From contig NZ_JACJSP010000005.1 of NCBI RefSeq assembly GCF_014698235.1, positions 209,718 through 273,717 on the forward strand: 64,000 nt of DNA, given 5' to 3'. Shown here one piece after another: positions 26,133-34,052 of the stretch. The position numbers and the translations under genes were made by a program. The notes under the pieces are model-generated. The model saw only the letters and a list, made by a program, of their open reading frames with translations. It made no database searches and was not told the DNA's origin. Position 1 is the first letter of the stretch, and each line of letters opens with the position of its first letter. The stretch is from Limnothrix sp. FACHB-406 (GTDB lineage: Bacteria; Cyanobacteriota; Cyanobacteriia; CACIAM-69d).

Positions 26133-28067
26133 CTAGACCAGTAGGAATCGACTGGCGATCGCGCTGGCTTCCGCCGTTGAGCGACCGCGCAACACCCCAA
26201 TCAGTTCATCACCGCCGCTGAGGCCCGCCGTGCCGTCATTGTCGATGAACAGACCCAGGGCCGCCGCATCTACGGTGGTAATACCGAGAACGTAGGTGGC
26301 TCCGCTGGCCAGTTGCAGGCGATCGTCCGTGGGGCTGAAGTCCGTGATCAGGGCGTAGTCACCTAAGCCGGGGTTGCTGTTGTTGGTGTTGCTGTAAAAC
26401 GCGCCGCTGCTGTTGCCCAACACAAACAAATCGCTACCGGCTCCGCCGACGAGGGTGTCGATTTCGCCAGCGCCCCGGAGACTGTCGAGGCCCGCGCCCG
26501 TCAGGGTGTCGTTGCCTTGGTCGCCCGACAGGGAGTCGCTGCCCAGGTCGCCAAACAGTTGGTCATCGCCCTGGCCGCCAAACAAGACATCGACATCTTG
26601 GCCGCCGCGCAGGAAATCGTTGCCCTGGTTGCCGTAGAGGGTGTCGTTGCCCTGGTTGCCCGCGAGGCTGTCGTTGCCCTGGTTGCCGAAAACTAGGTTG
26701 TCGCCACCCCGTGCATCGAGTCGATCGGCGGCGTTGGTGCCGCGAAATTCTCGCGCTACGGGCAGGGCCTCATCAAACCGAATCAGGCCCAATCGCACGG
26801 GGGTGACTTCCGTTTCAAAGGGCACGGTTCCGTTGCCGGGCAGGGTGTCGGCCGCCAAGCCGAAGTCGTTGTCGTTGACGATCGCGAGGGTGTTGGCATC
26901 AACCCGCGCCAGGCCTTCGGGTTTGTCCACGTTCACATAGCCCGCTTCGGCGGCGTTCACGAGCAGCCGCTTGGCAACGGGTTCAATGCCGGCCGCTTTC
27001 AGTTCTGCGTAGGTTAGCTGCTCGATCGTTTTGCCGGGGGGCAGTTGACGCAAGTTGGCGGGGGAGTTGATGTTGGTCGCGCCGGCCAGGTCGATCTGAT
27101 AGATCAATTTGTTGGAGCTGGTGTCGGTCAGGTCGTCGCGTTCAATGACGGCAAATTGACCGCCCCCGATCGCCACGGCATCCCCAATTTTGTCGGTGCG
27201 GCCATCGCCACTGCGGGTGATGTCATCGAGGATGTAGAGATATTCGGCGGTCACTTCGCGGGTGCTGATGTCCAACTGCACAATCCGCAGGTTGCGCGAT
27301 CCTCGGGAGGTGGTGTCGGCGGTGCTGTCGGGATTGTCGATCGCGCTTTGGATGAAGGCATAGAGTTTGTTGCCATCCAGCGCCACGGCTTCAAACCCTC
27401 GATTGGCCCGGCGCGACCCATAGACGGCGGGTAAGATTTCCGTGCCGAATGTGCCGGCGGGTTGTTGAGCGGCGGCGGCGGTTCCTTGGGGAATGAAGCG
27501 GTTGAGGAGTTTGCCGGTGCGATCGAACTGATAGATGGCGGGGCGATATTCATCCACCATCCAGAACGACCCATCGGGGGCCACCACCACTCCTTCCGAG
27601 TCAATGCCTACGGGGTCGTTTGTGAGTCGGTTGCCAAACAAGTCCACGGGCACTTCGTCCGTGTAGGCTGCACCGGAGGCGGCCGCTTGCACGTTGGGCA
27701 GACCGGTGATCGGGCGATTGTCGGCGGCCTTCAGCCCGATCGTCTCGGTGAGGGCGAAGGTGCGAGTGGCCGGATCCAAGGAAAAGCGAATTAACTGCGG
27801 CTGAAAATCGGGCAGCGCAAAGGGGCGCTCGTTGCCGGGCACGTCGCGCAACAGGTTGGTGGGTTCACCATTGGGGCCGCGATCGGTATGGGTCAGGAAT
27901 TGCAACCGCCCGTTGGCATCTCTTCCCTCGAAGGCTAACCCGGAAAACCCGCCCAGAAAAATCTGTTGACCGGGCGTGGTTTGGGAAGGGTTGCGGGGGT
28001 TGGTCGTGGCTGTTGTGCCCAACAGCGGACGGTTATTCCAATCGAAGGTTGAAATTGTGGTGGCCAT
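26133..28067 (-). CDS. Phytase-like esterase domain protein with RTX calcium-binding repeats
   Basis: 644 residues from ATG 28067 (MATTISTFDWNNRPLLG). The first ~440 residues are an esterase-like-activity-of-phytase (Phytase-like) beta-propeller: FLGGFSGLAFEGRDANGRLQFLTHTDRGPNGE, GIDSEGVVVAPDGSFWMVDEYRPAIYQFDRTGKL and GNKLYAFIQSA. About ten GGxGxDxL-type nonapeptide repeats follow (GNQGNDSLAG, GDLGSDSLSG and similar). There is no N-terminal signal peptide, which fits secretion by a type I system using the C-terminal end (DELIGVLRGRSTAEASAIASRFLLV). No secretion genes are nearby. It probably acts outside the cell on phosphate esters; the substrate is unproven. Confidence 0.82.
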   Translation of the reverse strand: MATTISTFDWNNRPLLGTTATTNPRNPSQTTPGQQIFLGGFSGLAFEGRDANGRLQFLTHTDRGPNGEPTNLLRDVPGNERPFALPDFQPQLIRFSLDPATRTFALTETIGLKAADNRPITGLPNVQAAASGAAYTDEVPVDLFGNRLTNDPVGIDSEGVVVAPDGSFWMVDEYRPAIYQFDRTGKLLNRFIPQGTAAAAQQPAGTFGTEILPAVYGSRRANRGFEAVALDGNKLYAFIQSAIDNPDSTADTTSRGSRNLRIVQLDISTREVTAEYLYILDDITRSGDGRTDKIGDAVAIGGGQFAVIERDDLTDTSSNKLIYQIDLAGATNINSPANLRQLPPGKTIEQLTYAELKAAGIEPVAKRLLVNAAEAGYVNVDKPEGLARVDANTLAIVNDNDFGLAADTLPGNGTVPFETEVTPVRLGLIRFDEALPVAREFRGTNAADRLDARGGDNLVFGNQGNDSLAGNQGNDTLYGNQGNDFLRGGQDVDVLFGGQGDDQLFGDLGSDSLSGDQGNDTLTGAGLDSLRGAGEIDTLVGGAGSDLFVLGNSSGAFYSNTNNSNPGLGDYALITDFSPTDDRLQLASGATYVLGITTVDAAALGLFIDNDGTAGLSGGDELIGVLRGRSTAEASAIASRFLLV

Positions 28068-28239
28068 ACAGCACAGGAAACAATGGTGGGCAGAGGCTCC
28101 CAAGTGATCGAATCGCGCCTTGGAGCTTGGCCACTCTATCGGTCTGGGCTTAAGCAACCATTAACACTGGATTGCTGTTTGCTTAATCTGCGCATTCCGG
28201 CTCAAGGCCACTGACCCCAGAGCAACCGATCGCCTCTGC

Positions 28240-29427
28240 TCAGACCTGCACCAAGGCATCCCAACGGCGGAGCGTTTTTGCCGATTGCAGCAAGCGCCGA
28301 GGGAGCGATCGCCCGGTCAGGAAGTTCATCAACCAGGGGGACTGGTTCCAGCGATTGATCCGACGGGACAGGACAAACTCCTGATCAAACAGTCGTTGCA
28401 AGTCGCGATCGTAAGCGGAGAGGGCTGCGCGATCGAACTGGCCAACCCGGATGGCCGTTGCGGCCACGGCCGCCGCCAGCCGCCCCGAGTCGATCGCCTT
28501 GGCCGTACCAAACCCCGTTAGCGGATTGCACAGGCCGGCCGCGTCGCCCGCCAGCAACACCCGATCGCCCGATCGGCGGATCTGGGCCGAGCCGCCAAAG
28601 GTCATCGGCCAGGTTTCCGGCTCACTGATGGGTTCTGCGGTTGCCAAGCGTTCCCGCAACCAGGGTTTGGCGGCAATCACCTCCGACAGCAACCCGGACA
28701 GGCGGGCAGGGTCGTTGCCAATTCGATCGGCCCTAGTGCCCAAGCCAACTTTGAACCGCCCATGGGCCAAGGGAGCGATGAACAAAAAGCCCGGCAAGAG
28801 GGGCTGAATATAGTGTGCTTCGATGTGGGGCTGCTCGAAGCCGGCCACGTTGCGATAGTAGCGGTGGAGTGTCAGGGCCCGATCGGTGGGGTCTTCGGTT
28901 TGGTTCAGCAACAGACTGGCCACGCGCGATCGGGCCCCATCGGCTCCAATGACGAGCTTGGTGTGCAGGGTTTCCGTTTGCTCACCGATTTTCACCACGG
29001 CCGCCAACCGATCGCCCGCCGGTTCTAGGGTCACCAATTCACAGCCCAGCCGCAGATCCGCAGTCGATCGATCCACAAACCCTAACAGCAGGGCATCCAT
29101 GGCCTGGCGATCCATGGTGTAAATCGGGGCTTGGTCGCCCGGGTGGGGCAAGGGGGGTTGGTAGCGATCGCCCCGATCGCTGAAAATCCAAGCGCCGGCC
29201 GGACAGGGCAACAGGTCGGGGCTGGCGAGGAGGGCTGCTGCCAAATCAGGGCGATTGAGGCGATTGAGCGCCGCCAACAGATCCTGGCCAAAGGCGTTGC
29301 CGTCCACTTTGTCGCGGGGAAAAACGGCGCGATCGATCAGCACATGGTCAATTCCCCGCTGACTGAGGGTGATTGAGCTGGCCACGCCTGCCGGCCCAGC
29401 TCCGACGACTAAAACATTGGTTTCCAT
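28240..29427 (-). CDS. FAD-dependent oxidoreductase, geranylgeranyl-reductase-like
   Basis: 395 residues. METNVLVVGAGPAGVASSITLSQRGIDHVLIDRA is the dinucleotide-binding Rossmann motif, DGARSRVA and GDRVLLAGDAAGLCNPLTGFGTAKAIDSGRLAA are the second and third FAD-contact motifs. The GDAAGLxNPxTGxGTxxAxxSG form is typical of the GGR/halogenase-like group (digeranylgeranylglycerophospholipid or chlorophyll prenyl reductases and relatives). The true ChlP of the photosynthetic pathway has a different N-terminus, so this is a paralogue of unknown substrate. It stands alone on the minus strand. Confidence 0.82.
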   Translation of the reverse strand: METNVLVVGAGPAGVASSITLSQRGIDHVLIDRAVFPRDKVDGNAFGQDLLAALNRLNRPDLAAALLASPDLLPCPAGAWIFSDRGDRYQPPLPHPGDQAPIYTMDRQAMDALLLGFVDRSTADLRLGCELVTLEPAGDRLAAVVKIGEQTETLHTKLVIGADGARSRVASLLLNQTEDPTDRALTLHRYYRNVAGFEQPHIEAHYIQPLLPGFLFIAPLAHGRFKVGLGTRADRIGNDPARLSGLLSEVIAAKPWLRERLATAEPISEPETWPMTFGGSAQIRRSGDRVLLAGDAAGLCNPLTGFGTAKAIDSGRLAAAVAATAIRVGQFDRAALSAYDRDLQRLFDQEFVLSRRINRWNQSPWLMNFLTGRSLPRRLLQSAKTLRRWDALVQV

Positions 29428-29558
29428 AGCAGTGGATTGAAGGGCAAATCTTTTTTGAAGCTTGAATACTGTCTATTGATCTTCTTAGATTGCCCGATCG
29501 TCAACTTGCCAAAATTGGAGGCGCTGGGGGCTAAAAACTCAAAAAAATGGGCGATCGG

Positions 29559-29789
29559 CTATTCCACGATTTCGCCCAAATATAGCCGCACGAAATCCCG
29601 CGCTGCTTCTGGATTTAGCCTTTTTAAGGCTGTGACGATCGCCACGATCGTTGCGCCTGTGGGATCGCTCAGCCCATGAACCCAACGATAGGGCACTGAT
29701 CGCCGCAACCCCAGCTCAATAGCCAGTCGATTTTGGCTGATGTTGTGGATTTTGAGAATTGCTCTCAGTGCTTGTCCGGCACGTCCCAT
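29559..29789 (-). CDS. Tiny XRE-type HTH regulator, paralogue 1 of 3
   Basis: 76 residues: MGRAGQALRAILKIHNISQNRLAIELGLRRSVPYRWVHGLSDP then a C-terminal helix ending RDFVRLYLGEIVE. The N-terminal 60 residues are a single lambda-repressor-type HTH, with ISQNRLAIELGLRRSVPYRW as the recognition unit. The 3' ~105 bp are nearly identical to those of the copy at 30127, indicating a recent duplication or gene conversion, while the recognition helices differ. Probably a DNA-binding regulator of the local accessory patch. Confidence 0.75.
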   Translation of the reverse strand: MGRAGQALRAILKIHNISQNRLAIELGLRRSVPYRWVHGLSDPTGATIVAIVTALKRLNPEAARDFVRLYLGEIVE

Positions 29790-29839
29790 GCCCTCGATCG
29801 TCGTAAAGGTTGGAGTTTCCGTAAATGCGATCCCGATCG

Positions 29840-30076
29840 CTAACGCTCCTCTAAGAATTCGCCCAAATATAACCGCACAAAGTCCCGAGCGGCGGCTGGA
29901 TCAATCTCCTGAAGTGCCTGAGCCAATTCGTAAACCCGTTCAGCGGTTGGGTCGCGCACCTCGTTGCACCAGCGATAAACGTTCGAGGTGCTAATTTCCA
30001 GGGCTGAGGAGACCTTTCCCTGAGTAATTCCGTAAGTCTCGAGGACTTGCTTGAGTGCTTTGCCTGCTTTCCCCAT
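29840..30076 (-). CDS. Tiny XRE-type HTH regulator, paralogue 2 of 3
   Basis: 78 residues: MGKAGKALKQVLETYGITQGKVSSALEISTSNVYRWCNEVRDPTAERVYELAQALQEIDPAAARDFVRLYLGEFLEER. Same architecture as its neighbours, one HTH plus the conserved DFVRLYLGE tail, but the most diverged in the middle. Spacing to the flanking copies is ~50 bp on each side, same strand, so the three may be co-transcribed. No separate ligand domain, so regulation is likely by oligomerisation or a partner protein. Confidence 0.78.
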   Translation of the reverse strand: MGKAGKALKQVLETYGITQGKVSSALEISTSNVYRWCNEVRDPTAERVYELAQALQEIDPAAARDFVRLYLGEFLEER

Positions 30077-30091
30077 TCCCCAATCTTGCCG

Positions 30092-30113
30092 TTGTCGTTG
30101 AGTTGAACAGTGG
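30092..30113 (+). repeat. Copy of the 3' end of the small gene at 30588
   Basis: These 22 bp match 30841-30862, the last codons, stop and flank of the small divergent gene, at 20 positions. They lie between XRE paralogues 2 and 3, consistent with a duplicated unit (regulator plus small gene) whose second small gene was lost. Confidence 0.5.
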
Positions 30114-30126
30114 GTGGGGCGATCGG

Positions 30127-30357
30127 CTATTCCACAATTTCGCCCAAATATAGCCGCACGAAATCCCGCGCTGCTTCTGGATGTAGCTTTTTTAAGGCTG
30201 TGACGATCGCCACGATCGTGTCACCGCTAGGGTCGCGAACGCCATTGCACCAGCGATATACGGTGGTTCGCTCGATATTCAATCTGGCAGCGAGAGCATA
30301 CTGACTGACCTCGTGCGAGGTCAAAACTTGCTTTAAAACTTGTCCGGCTTTCCCCAT
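30127..30357 (-). CDS. Tiny XRE-type HTH regulator, paralogue 3 of 3
   Basis: 76 residues: MGKAGQVLKQVLTSHEVSQYALAARLNIERTTVYRWCNGVRDPSGDTIVAIVTALKKLHPEAARDFVRLYLGEIVE. It is the promoter-proximal copy of the tandem trio, reading away from the small gene at 30588. The shared 230-bp intergenic region carries three TTGGACT words. The C-terminal half is almost identical to paralogue 1. Confidence 0.8.
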   Translation of the reverse strand: MGKAGQVLKQVLTSHEVSQYALAARLNIERTTVYRWCNGVRDPSGDTIVAIVTALKKLHPEAARDFVRLYLGEIVE

Positions 30358-30405
30358 AGGCTCAATCCTCTCAAAAGCCTATAGGTTTCGTAAATTGGCT
30401 ACCAT

Positions 30406-30469
30406 TTGGACTAGTAAATTGATCGGTTGACGTATACAGATTGGACTATTAAACTTAAGACAAGTCCAA
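30406..30469. promoter_or_regulatory. Operator-like TTGGACT repeats over a candidate promoter
   Basis: TTGGACT occurs at 30406-30412 and 30441-30447 in direct orientation and inverted (AGTCCAA) at 30463-30469. The second copy lies in the 17-bp spacer of a sigma-70-like promoter, TTGACG (30427-30432) and TAAACT (30450-30455), reading toward the gene at 30588. The words lie between the divergent XRE gene and that gene, so they are good candidates for the regulator's binding sites. Confidence 0.45.
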
Positions 30470-30587
30470 GTAAGTGAGATTTGACAAAGCTGTTGTACAT
30501 CCCACATTCAACGGGTGATAGAGACTGATGCCTCATTGATCTTGCTTTGCTTGTGCCGACGGCCAATTCATTTCAGGAGGAACGGCC

Positions 30588-30857
30588 ATGACGACTGTAA
30601 CTGACTTTGTGGAAACGCCGATCGCCCCGGAATCCTTGACTGAGGGGCAATCCGCGCTCGATTCCCTGCCCGCGCGATTGGATGGGCGCGAAACGGTGAA
30701 GGTGATGGTGATTGGGTCGCCGCGTGCGGTGGAAAACACGATTCGGGTGTTGTATCTGCGCGGCTTTGCGGAGTTGTATGAGTGGTCACCGATGCAGCCG
30801 ACCCAAAATCCCGGTGAGGTGATGAGCTTGCTGAGGCGGCTGTTGTCGTTGAGTTGA
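30588..30857 (+). CDS. Small conserved cyanobacterial protein of unknown function
   Basis: 89 residues, MTTVTDFVETPIAPESLTEGQSALDSLPARLDGRETVKVMVIGSPRAVENTIRVLYLRGFAELYEWSPMQPTQNPGEVMSLLRRLLSLS. AGGAGG lies eight bases upstream of the ATG. The core VKVMVIGSPRAVENTIRVLYLRGFAE...EWSP resembles small cyanobacterial proteins that are often mislabelled; no reaction is known. An alpha/beta pattern with a glycine turn (VIGSP) is visible. It is divergent from the XRE trio. Confidence 0.75.
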   Translation: MTTVTDFVETPIAPESLTEGQSALDSLPARLDGRETVKVMVIGSPRAVENTIRVLYLRGFAELYEWSPMQPTQNPGEVMSLLRRLLSLS

Positions 30858-30941
30858 GCAGTCTAGAGTAAGGCTCGAATTTGACCGATCGCGTTGCTGA
30901 GGAGTTGAGCAGCGCGATTCGCGTTATCGCCTGCCAACTAT

Positions 30942-32141
30942 TTATGGTTTGTAAGTCCACTCACCAATAAAGCCTTGCTGGTTAGCGAGGGATAGTAATG
31001 GCTCTAGGGTTCGACGATAGGACATTTGAAGATGCTCAAGAATCAATAGATCTGGAGCTGATATTCTCAAGTCTGAGATGTATGAACTGATGTGCTTATC
31101 CCATTTTCTCGATGTCATATGCTGATAATGAAAAACAAGAAATTTGTGTTGAAGTCCGATAAAGAAATCCAGATAATTTACACTGGGCAAATGATTAGAC
31201 TTCATTAGATTTGCACGACTATCAACAGGAATTAGATTCCATGGCAGATCATGAGCCACAAAAGACCATGGCAGAAAATGATCAATCGCAGAGGTCGTAT
31301 CTTGGAGAGACTGACCAGAGTAGATACAGGATAAATTCTCAGATTGAATTACTGGCTCCCAGAGCTTTGAAATCTGGTCAAGGGAGCTTCTGCGAATAGG
31401 AGGAAATATTTTAGAAACAATATTAGGCGTTGATGGGTTTCGCTGTTGCATATACATCAGCCATTGCCAAGTTGCCCAACCTCGAACAATGGGGAAATTT
31501 TCCCGAAAGTAAATAATCCAATCTTGATGAAGAATAATAGACTGACAAAATGTTGCTTGATCAGATTTAAAACAATACAATGGCTTGATATCCTGGAATT
31601 TTTCTCTAGACAAGTCTACAATTGCTTGGTTGATTTTTGTATCCTTGATTCCGCGCAAAAATTCTTGAAAGAAAGGGTAAATTAGGCGAAAAGGAACATA
31701 TCGAAGAATATCTTTGGAAATGTCATCTAAATTTTGTGCTTGAATCGATTTTCTGATTGAGTTTCTCTCGAAATTGGCAAGATTGAGAGCCGATTTCAAG
31801 AAAACAGGAGCGAGATGATCTAGCTTCTTGGCAATTCGATCTTGGGAGCCAAAAGAGAGCTTGAAGTAACTATGAGGATACCAAGCACTAATTAACATTT
31901 CAATAATCACTTCTCTCAAGTTAATCTCAAGAGGGCATTCAAATGCATGGCGCTCTAGAATATCAAGGAGCGATAAAAAGAATAGATATTTGTAAGAGGT
32001 GGTAGTACTGTTGAATAGTTGCGAGAGGATGCCAATATTAACCCCGCTCGACTGTGGTAGTTGCTGTGGGATAAAACTAAAAATTTCATCGCTCATTATT
32101 TTTGAAGTTAAGTGTTGATTGGAGTTTTTTGAAGCCATCAT
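30942..32141 (-). CDS. HNH endonuclease domain protein, AT-rich, probably acquired
   Basis: 399 residues. The N-terminal two thirds is helical, with FNSTTTSYKYLFFLSLLDILERHAF and EMLISAWYPHSYFKLSFGSQDRIAKKLDHLA. The C-terminal part carries an HNH-type metal centre: CIYSGQSL, AIDHFLPWSFVAHDLPWNLIPVDSRANLMKSNHLP. The DHFxPWS...WNL.P...N..KS order fits the cyanobacterial/bacterial HNH family found among restriction and defence genes. The gene is clearly richer in A/T than its flanks, suggesting transfer. No methylase or helicase partner is adjacent. Start uncertain: ATG codons at 32141, 32138 and 32096, none with a good ribosome site. Confidence 0.72.
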   Translation of the reverse strand: MMASKNSNQHLTSKIMSDEIFSFIPQQLPQSSGVNIGILSQLFNSTTTSYKYLFFLSLLDILERHAFECPLEINLREVIIEMLISAWYPHSYFKLSFGSQDRIAKKLDHLAPVFLKSALNLANFERNSIRKSIQAQNLDDISKDILRYVPFRLIYPFFQEFLRGIKDTKINQAIVDLSREKFQDIKPLYCFKSDQATFCQSIILHQDWIIYFRENFPIVRGWATWQWLMYMQQRNPSTPNIVSKIFPPIRRSSLDQISKLWEPVIQSENLSCIYSGQSLQDTTSAIDHFLPWSFVAHDLPWNLIPVDSRANLMKSNHLPSVNYLDFFIGLQHKFLVFHYQHMTSRKWDKHISSYISDLRISAPDLLILEHLQMSYRRTLEPLLSLANQQGFIGEWTYKP

Positions 32142-32156
32142 CGGCTCATGGCTTCC

Positions 32157-32198
32157 ATCACGTATCTTGCATGTTTTATCACGTATCTTGCATGTTTT
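32157..32198. repeat. 21-bp perfect tandem duplication
   Basis: A 21-bp unit, beginning ATCACGTATCTTGCATG, occurs at 32157-32177 and 32178-32198 without mismatch, just upstream of the HNH gene start. Confidence 0.8.
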
Positions 32199-32369
32199 AT
32201 TTTGAGTAATCTAAGAAAGCCTTGGCAAGTCATTTGCTGCTTGAATGGAGTGCTTAAATAGTCAGCCCTCAGCCGATCGCCCTGAGAGCAGCGTGGCCGG
32301 GCGATCGATGGCCAAGCCAGACAGTCGCCCTAAACTAGGAAGAGTTCGCCCATTCTCCAGCCCGTTCCC

Positions 32370-33149
32370 ATGGCCAATCTTGCGGATTCTCGATTAGGAC
32401 GGTGGGCCCAGCGCGTGCAAGCGGCCGCCCTAATTGGTGGTCAAACCCTGGTTCACCTCAGCCGTGGCAAAATTCACCGCCGCAACACGATCGAACAAAT
32501 GCACCTGGTGGGGCCCGACTCCTTGGGCATTGTGCTGCTGGCCGGCGTGTCGATCGGGGCGGTGTTTACGATCCAGGTGGCCCGCGAATTCATCAAATAT
32601 GGAGCCACCTCCGCGATCGGGGGTGTGATGGCAGTGGCCATGGCGCGGGAACTGTCGCCGGTTTTTGCCGCCGTGATTTTGGCCGGGCGAGTGGGGTCGG
32701 CCTTTGCGGCGGAAATCGGCACGATGCGCGTGACGGAGCAAATTGATGCGCTTTATGTGTTGCGCACCGACCCGATCGACTATTTAGTCGTGCCTCGGGT
32801 TTTGGCCTGTTGCACCATGCTGCCCCTGCTCACGGAATTGGGGTTGCTGGCGGCCATGCTGGCGGGACTGACCATTTCGGAACTGGGCTTTGGCATCACC
32901 CGCTACGAGTTTCTCGACTCCGTGAAAACCTTTTTGGAAGTGCGGGATCTGTTTTGCGCTGCCATCAAAGGCGCTTGCTTCGGGGGGCTAATTGCCGCGA
33001 TCGGCTGTGGTTGGGGTCTCACCACCAGCGGCGGGGCCAAGGGCGTGGGCCAAGCCACCACCTCCGCCGTGGTCACCTCTTTGCTGGCGATTTTGATTGC
33101 CAATTTCTTTTTGTCCTGGCTGATGTTCCGCAGTGCTCCCACGCTCTAG
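32370..33149 (+). CDS. MlaE-family ABC transporter permease
   Basis: 259 residues with the MlaE fold: an amphipathic N-terminal helix, then GIVLLAGVSIGAVFTIQVAREFIKYGA, VAMARELSPVFAAVILAGRVGSAFAAEIGTMRVTEQIDAL (the conserved EQIDAL coupling segment), and three further membrane helices ending LLAILIANFFLSWLMF. In cyanobacteria such permeases move lipids between membranes with an MlaF ATPase and an MCE protein (MlaD), none of which is in the window. The ATG at 32370 gives family length. Confidence 0.9.
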   Translation: MANLADSRLGRWAQRVQAAALIGGQTLVHLSRGKIHRRNTIEQMHLVGPDSLGIVLLAGVSIGAVFTIQVAREFIKYGATSAIGGVMAVAMARELSPVFAAVILAGRVGSAFAAEIGTMRVTEQIDALYVLRTDPIDYLVVPRVLACCTMLPLLTELGLLAAMLAGLTISELGFGITRYEFLDSVKTFLEVRDLFCAAIKGACFGGLIAAIGCGWGLTTSGGAKGVGQATTSAVVTSLLAILIANFFLSWLMFRSAPTL

Positions 33150-33350
33150 GCGTAATTGATCAGCGCGGTCGATCGGTGCAGTTGAATGGTCACCAGGTGC
33201 TGCGTCAAAAATCCCAATTTTCCTGAAATCTCTGGCGCGGGATGGGGCTTTTTCGATCGGGTCAGCTCGCCCCAAGAAATCTGTCACAATAGAAGGGATT
33301 TCTGGCGCAAAACAGCCGCCGTTTTTAACCCCCCAATTTCGTTCTTGATC

Positions 33351-33746
33351 ATGGCTTTTAAGATTCAAAAAACCGATGCCGAATGGCAATCGCAACTGAC
33401 TCCGGAACAGTTTCAAGTGACGCGCAAGCATGGCACGGAACGCGCGTTCACGGGAGAACATTGGGATAACAAGGCTCCCGGAACCTACAACTGCGTTTGC
33501 TGTGGAACGCCCCTTTTTATTTCAGATACCAAATATGATTCGGGAACTGGCTGGCCCAGTTTTTGGCAGCCGATCGCCCCGGAAAATATTGAAACTCAGG
33601 TCGATCGCACCCTGTGGATGACCCGCACCGAAGTGCATTGCGCCAACTGTGGGGCCCACTTGGGCCATGTGTTTGAAGATGGCCCGCCGCCCACCGGTCT
33701 GCGCTATTGTATGAATTCTGCTTCCTTGAAATTTGAGCCAAATTAA
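33351..33746 (+). CDS. msrB: Peptide-methionine (R)-S-oxide reductase MsrB
   Basis: 131 residues from ATG 33351. All MsrB signatures are present: two CxxC zinc pairs (C48/C51 and C97/C100), GTGWPSFW (66-72), and the catalytic cysteine C120 in [13 protein letters not shown]. The enzyme repairs methionine-R-sulfoxide in proteins using thioredoxin. The upstream in-frame extension to 33186 has no family similarity. A 12-bp tandem array begins inside its last codons. Confidence 0.97.
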   Translation: MAFKIQKTDAEWQSQLTPEQFQVTRKHGTERAFTGEHWDNKAPGTYNCVCCGTPLFISDTKYDSGTGWPSFWQPIAPENIETQVDRTLWMTRTEVHCANCGAHLGHVFEDGPPPTGLRYCMNSASLKFEPN

Positions 33747-33773
33747 GGGCCAGATTAAGGGCCAAATTGAGCT
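33738..33773. repeat. 12-bp tandem array overlapping the msrB stop
   Basis: CCAAATTAAGGG, CCAGATTAAGGG and CCAAATTGAGCT lie head to tail at 33738, 33750 and 33762. The first unit contains the msrB stop codon. Confidence 0.75.
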
Positions 33774-33884
33774 TGAATGGCGATCGGTTGTTCTCAGTTG
33801 TGGTTGAGTGATCGCTGAGGTTTCGATCAAACCGTTTGATTGGGTTTTTGGGTCTTGTTTCTCGATCGCATTTTGAGCTAAGAA

Positions 33885-33920
33885 AAAATCCCCCGCAATC
33901 GATCGACTGTGGGGGATTTT
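33885..33920. terminator. Bidirectional intrinsic terminator between msrB and ftsH
   Basis: AAAATCCCCC (33885-33894) pairs perfectly with GGGGGATTTT (33911-33920) around a 16-nt loop, giving A- and T-rich flanks on both strands, suited to end both convergent transcripts. A second inverted repeat, GGGGGTGAT / ATCACCCCC (33982-33990, 34011-34019), lies closer to ftsH but lacks a T-run. Confidence 0.85.
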
Positions 33921-34052
33921 GCTTGAAGATGAAAGCTTTGCTGAATTCAGGCCATGAAGTTTAACACTGATTCTGAACTTTGGGGGTGATTTCCAGGTCA
34001 ATTTCCTGTGATCACCCCCCTTGAATTGCAGCGCTTCAGGGCAGGTTGCAAT

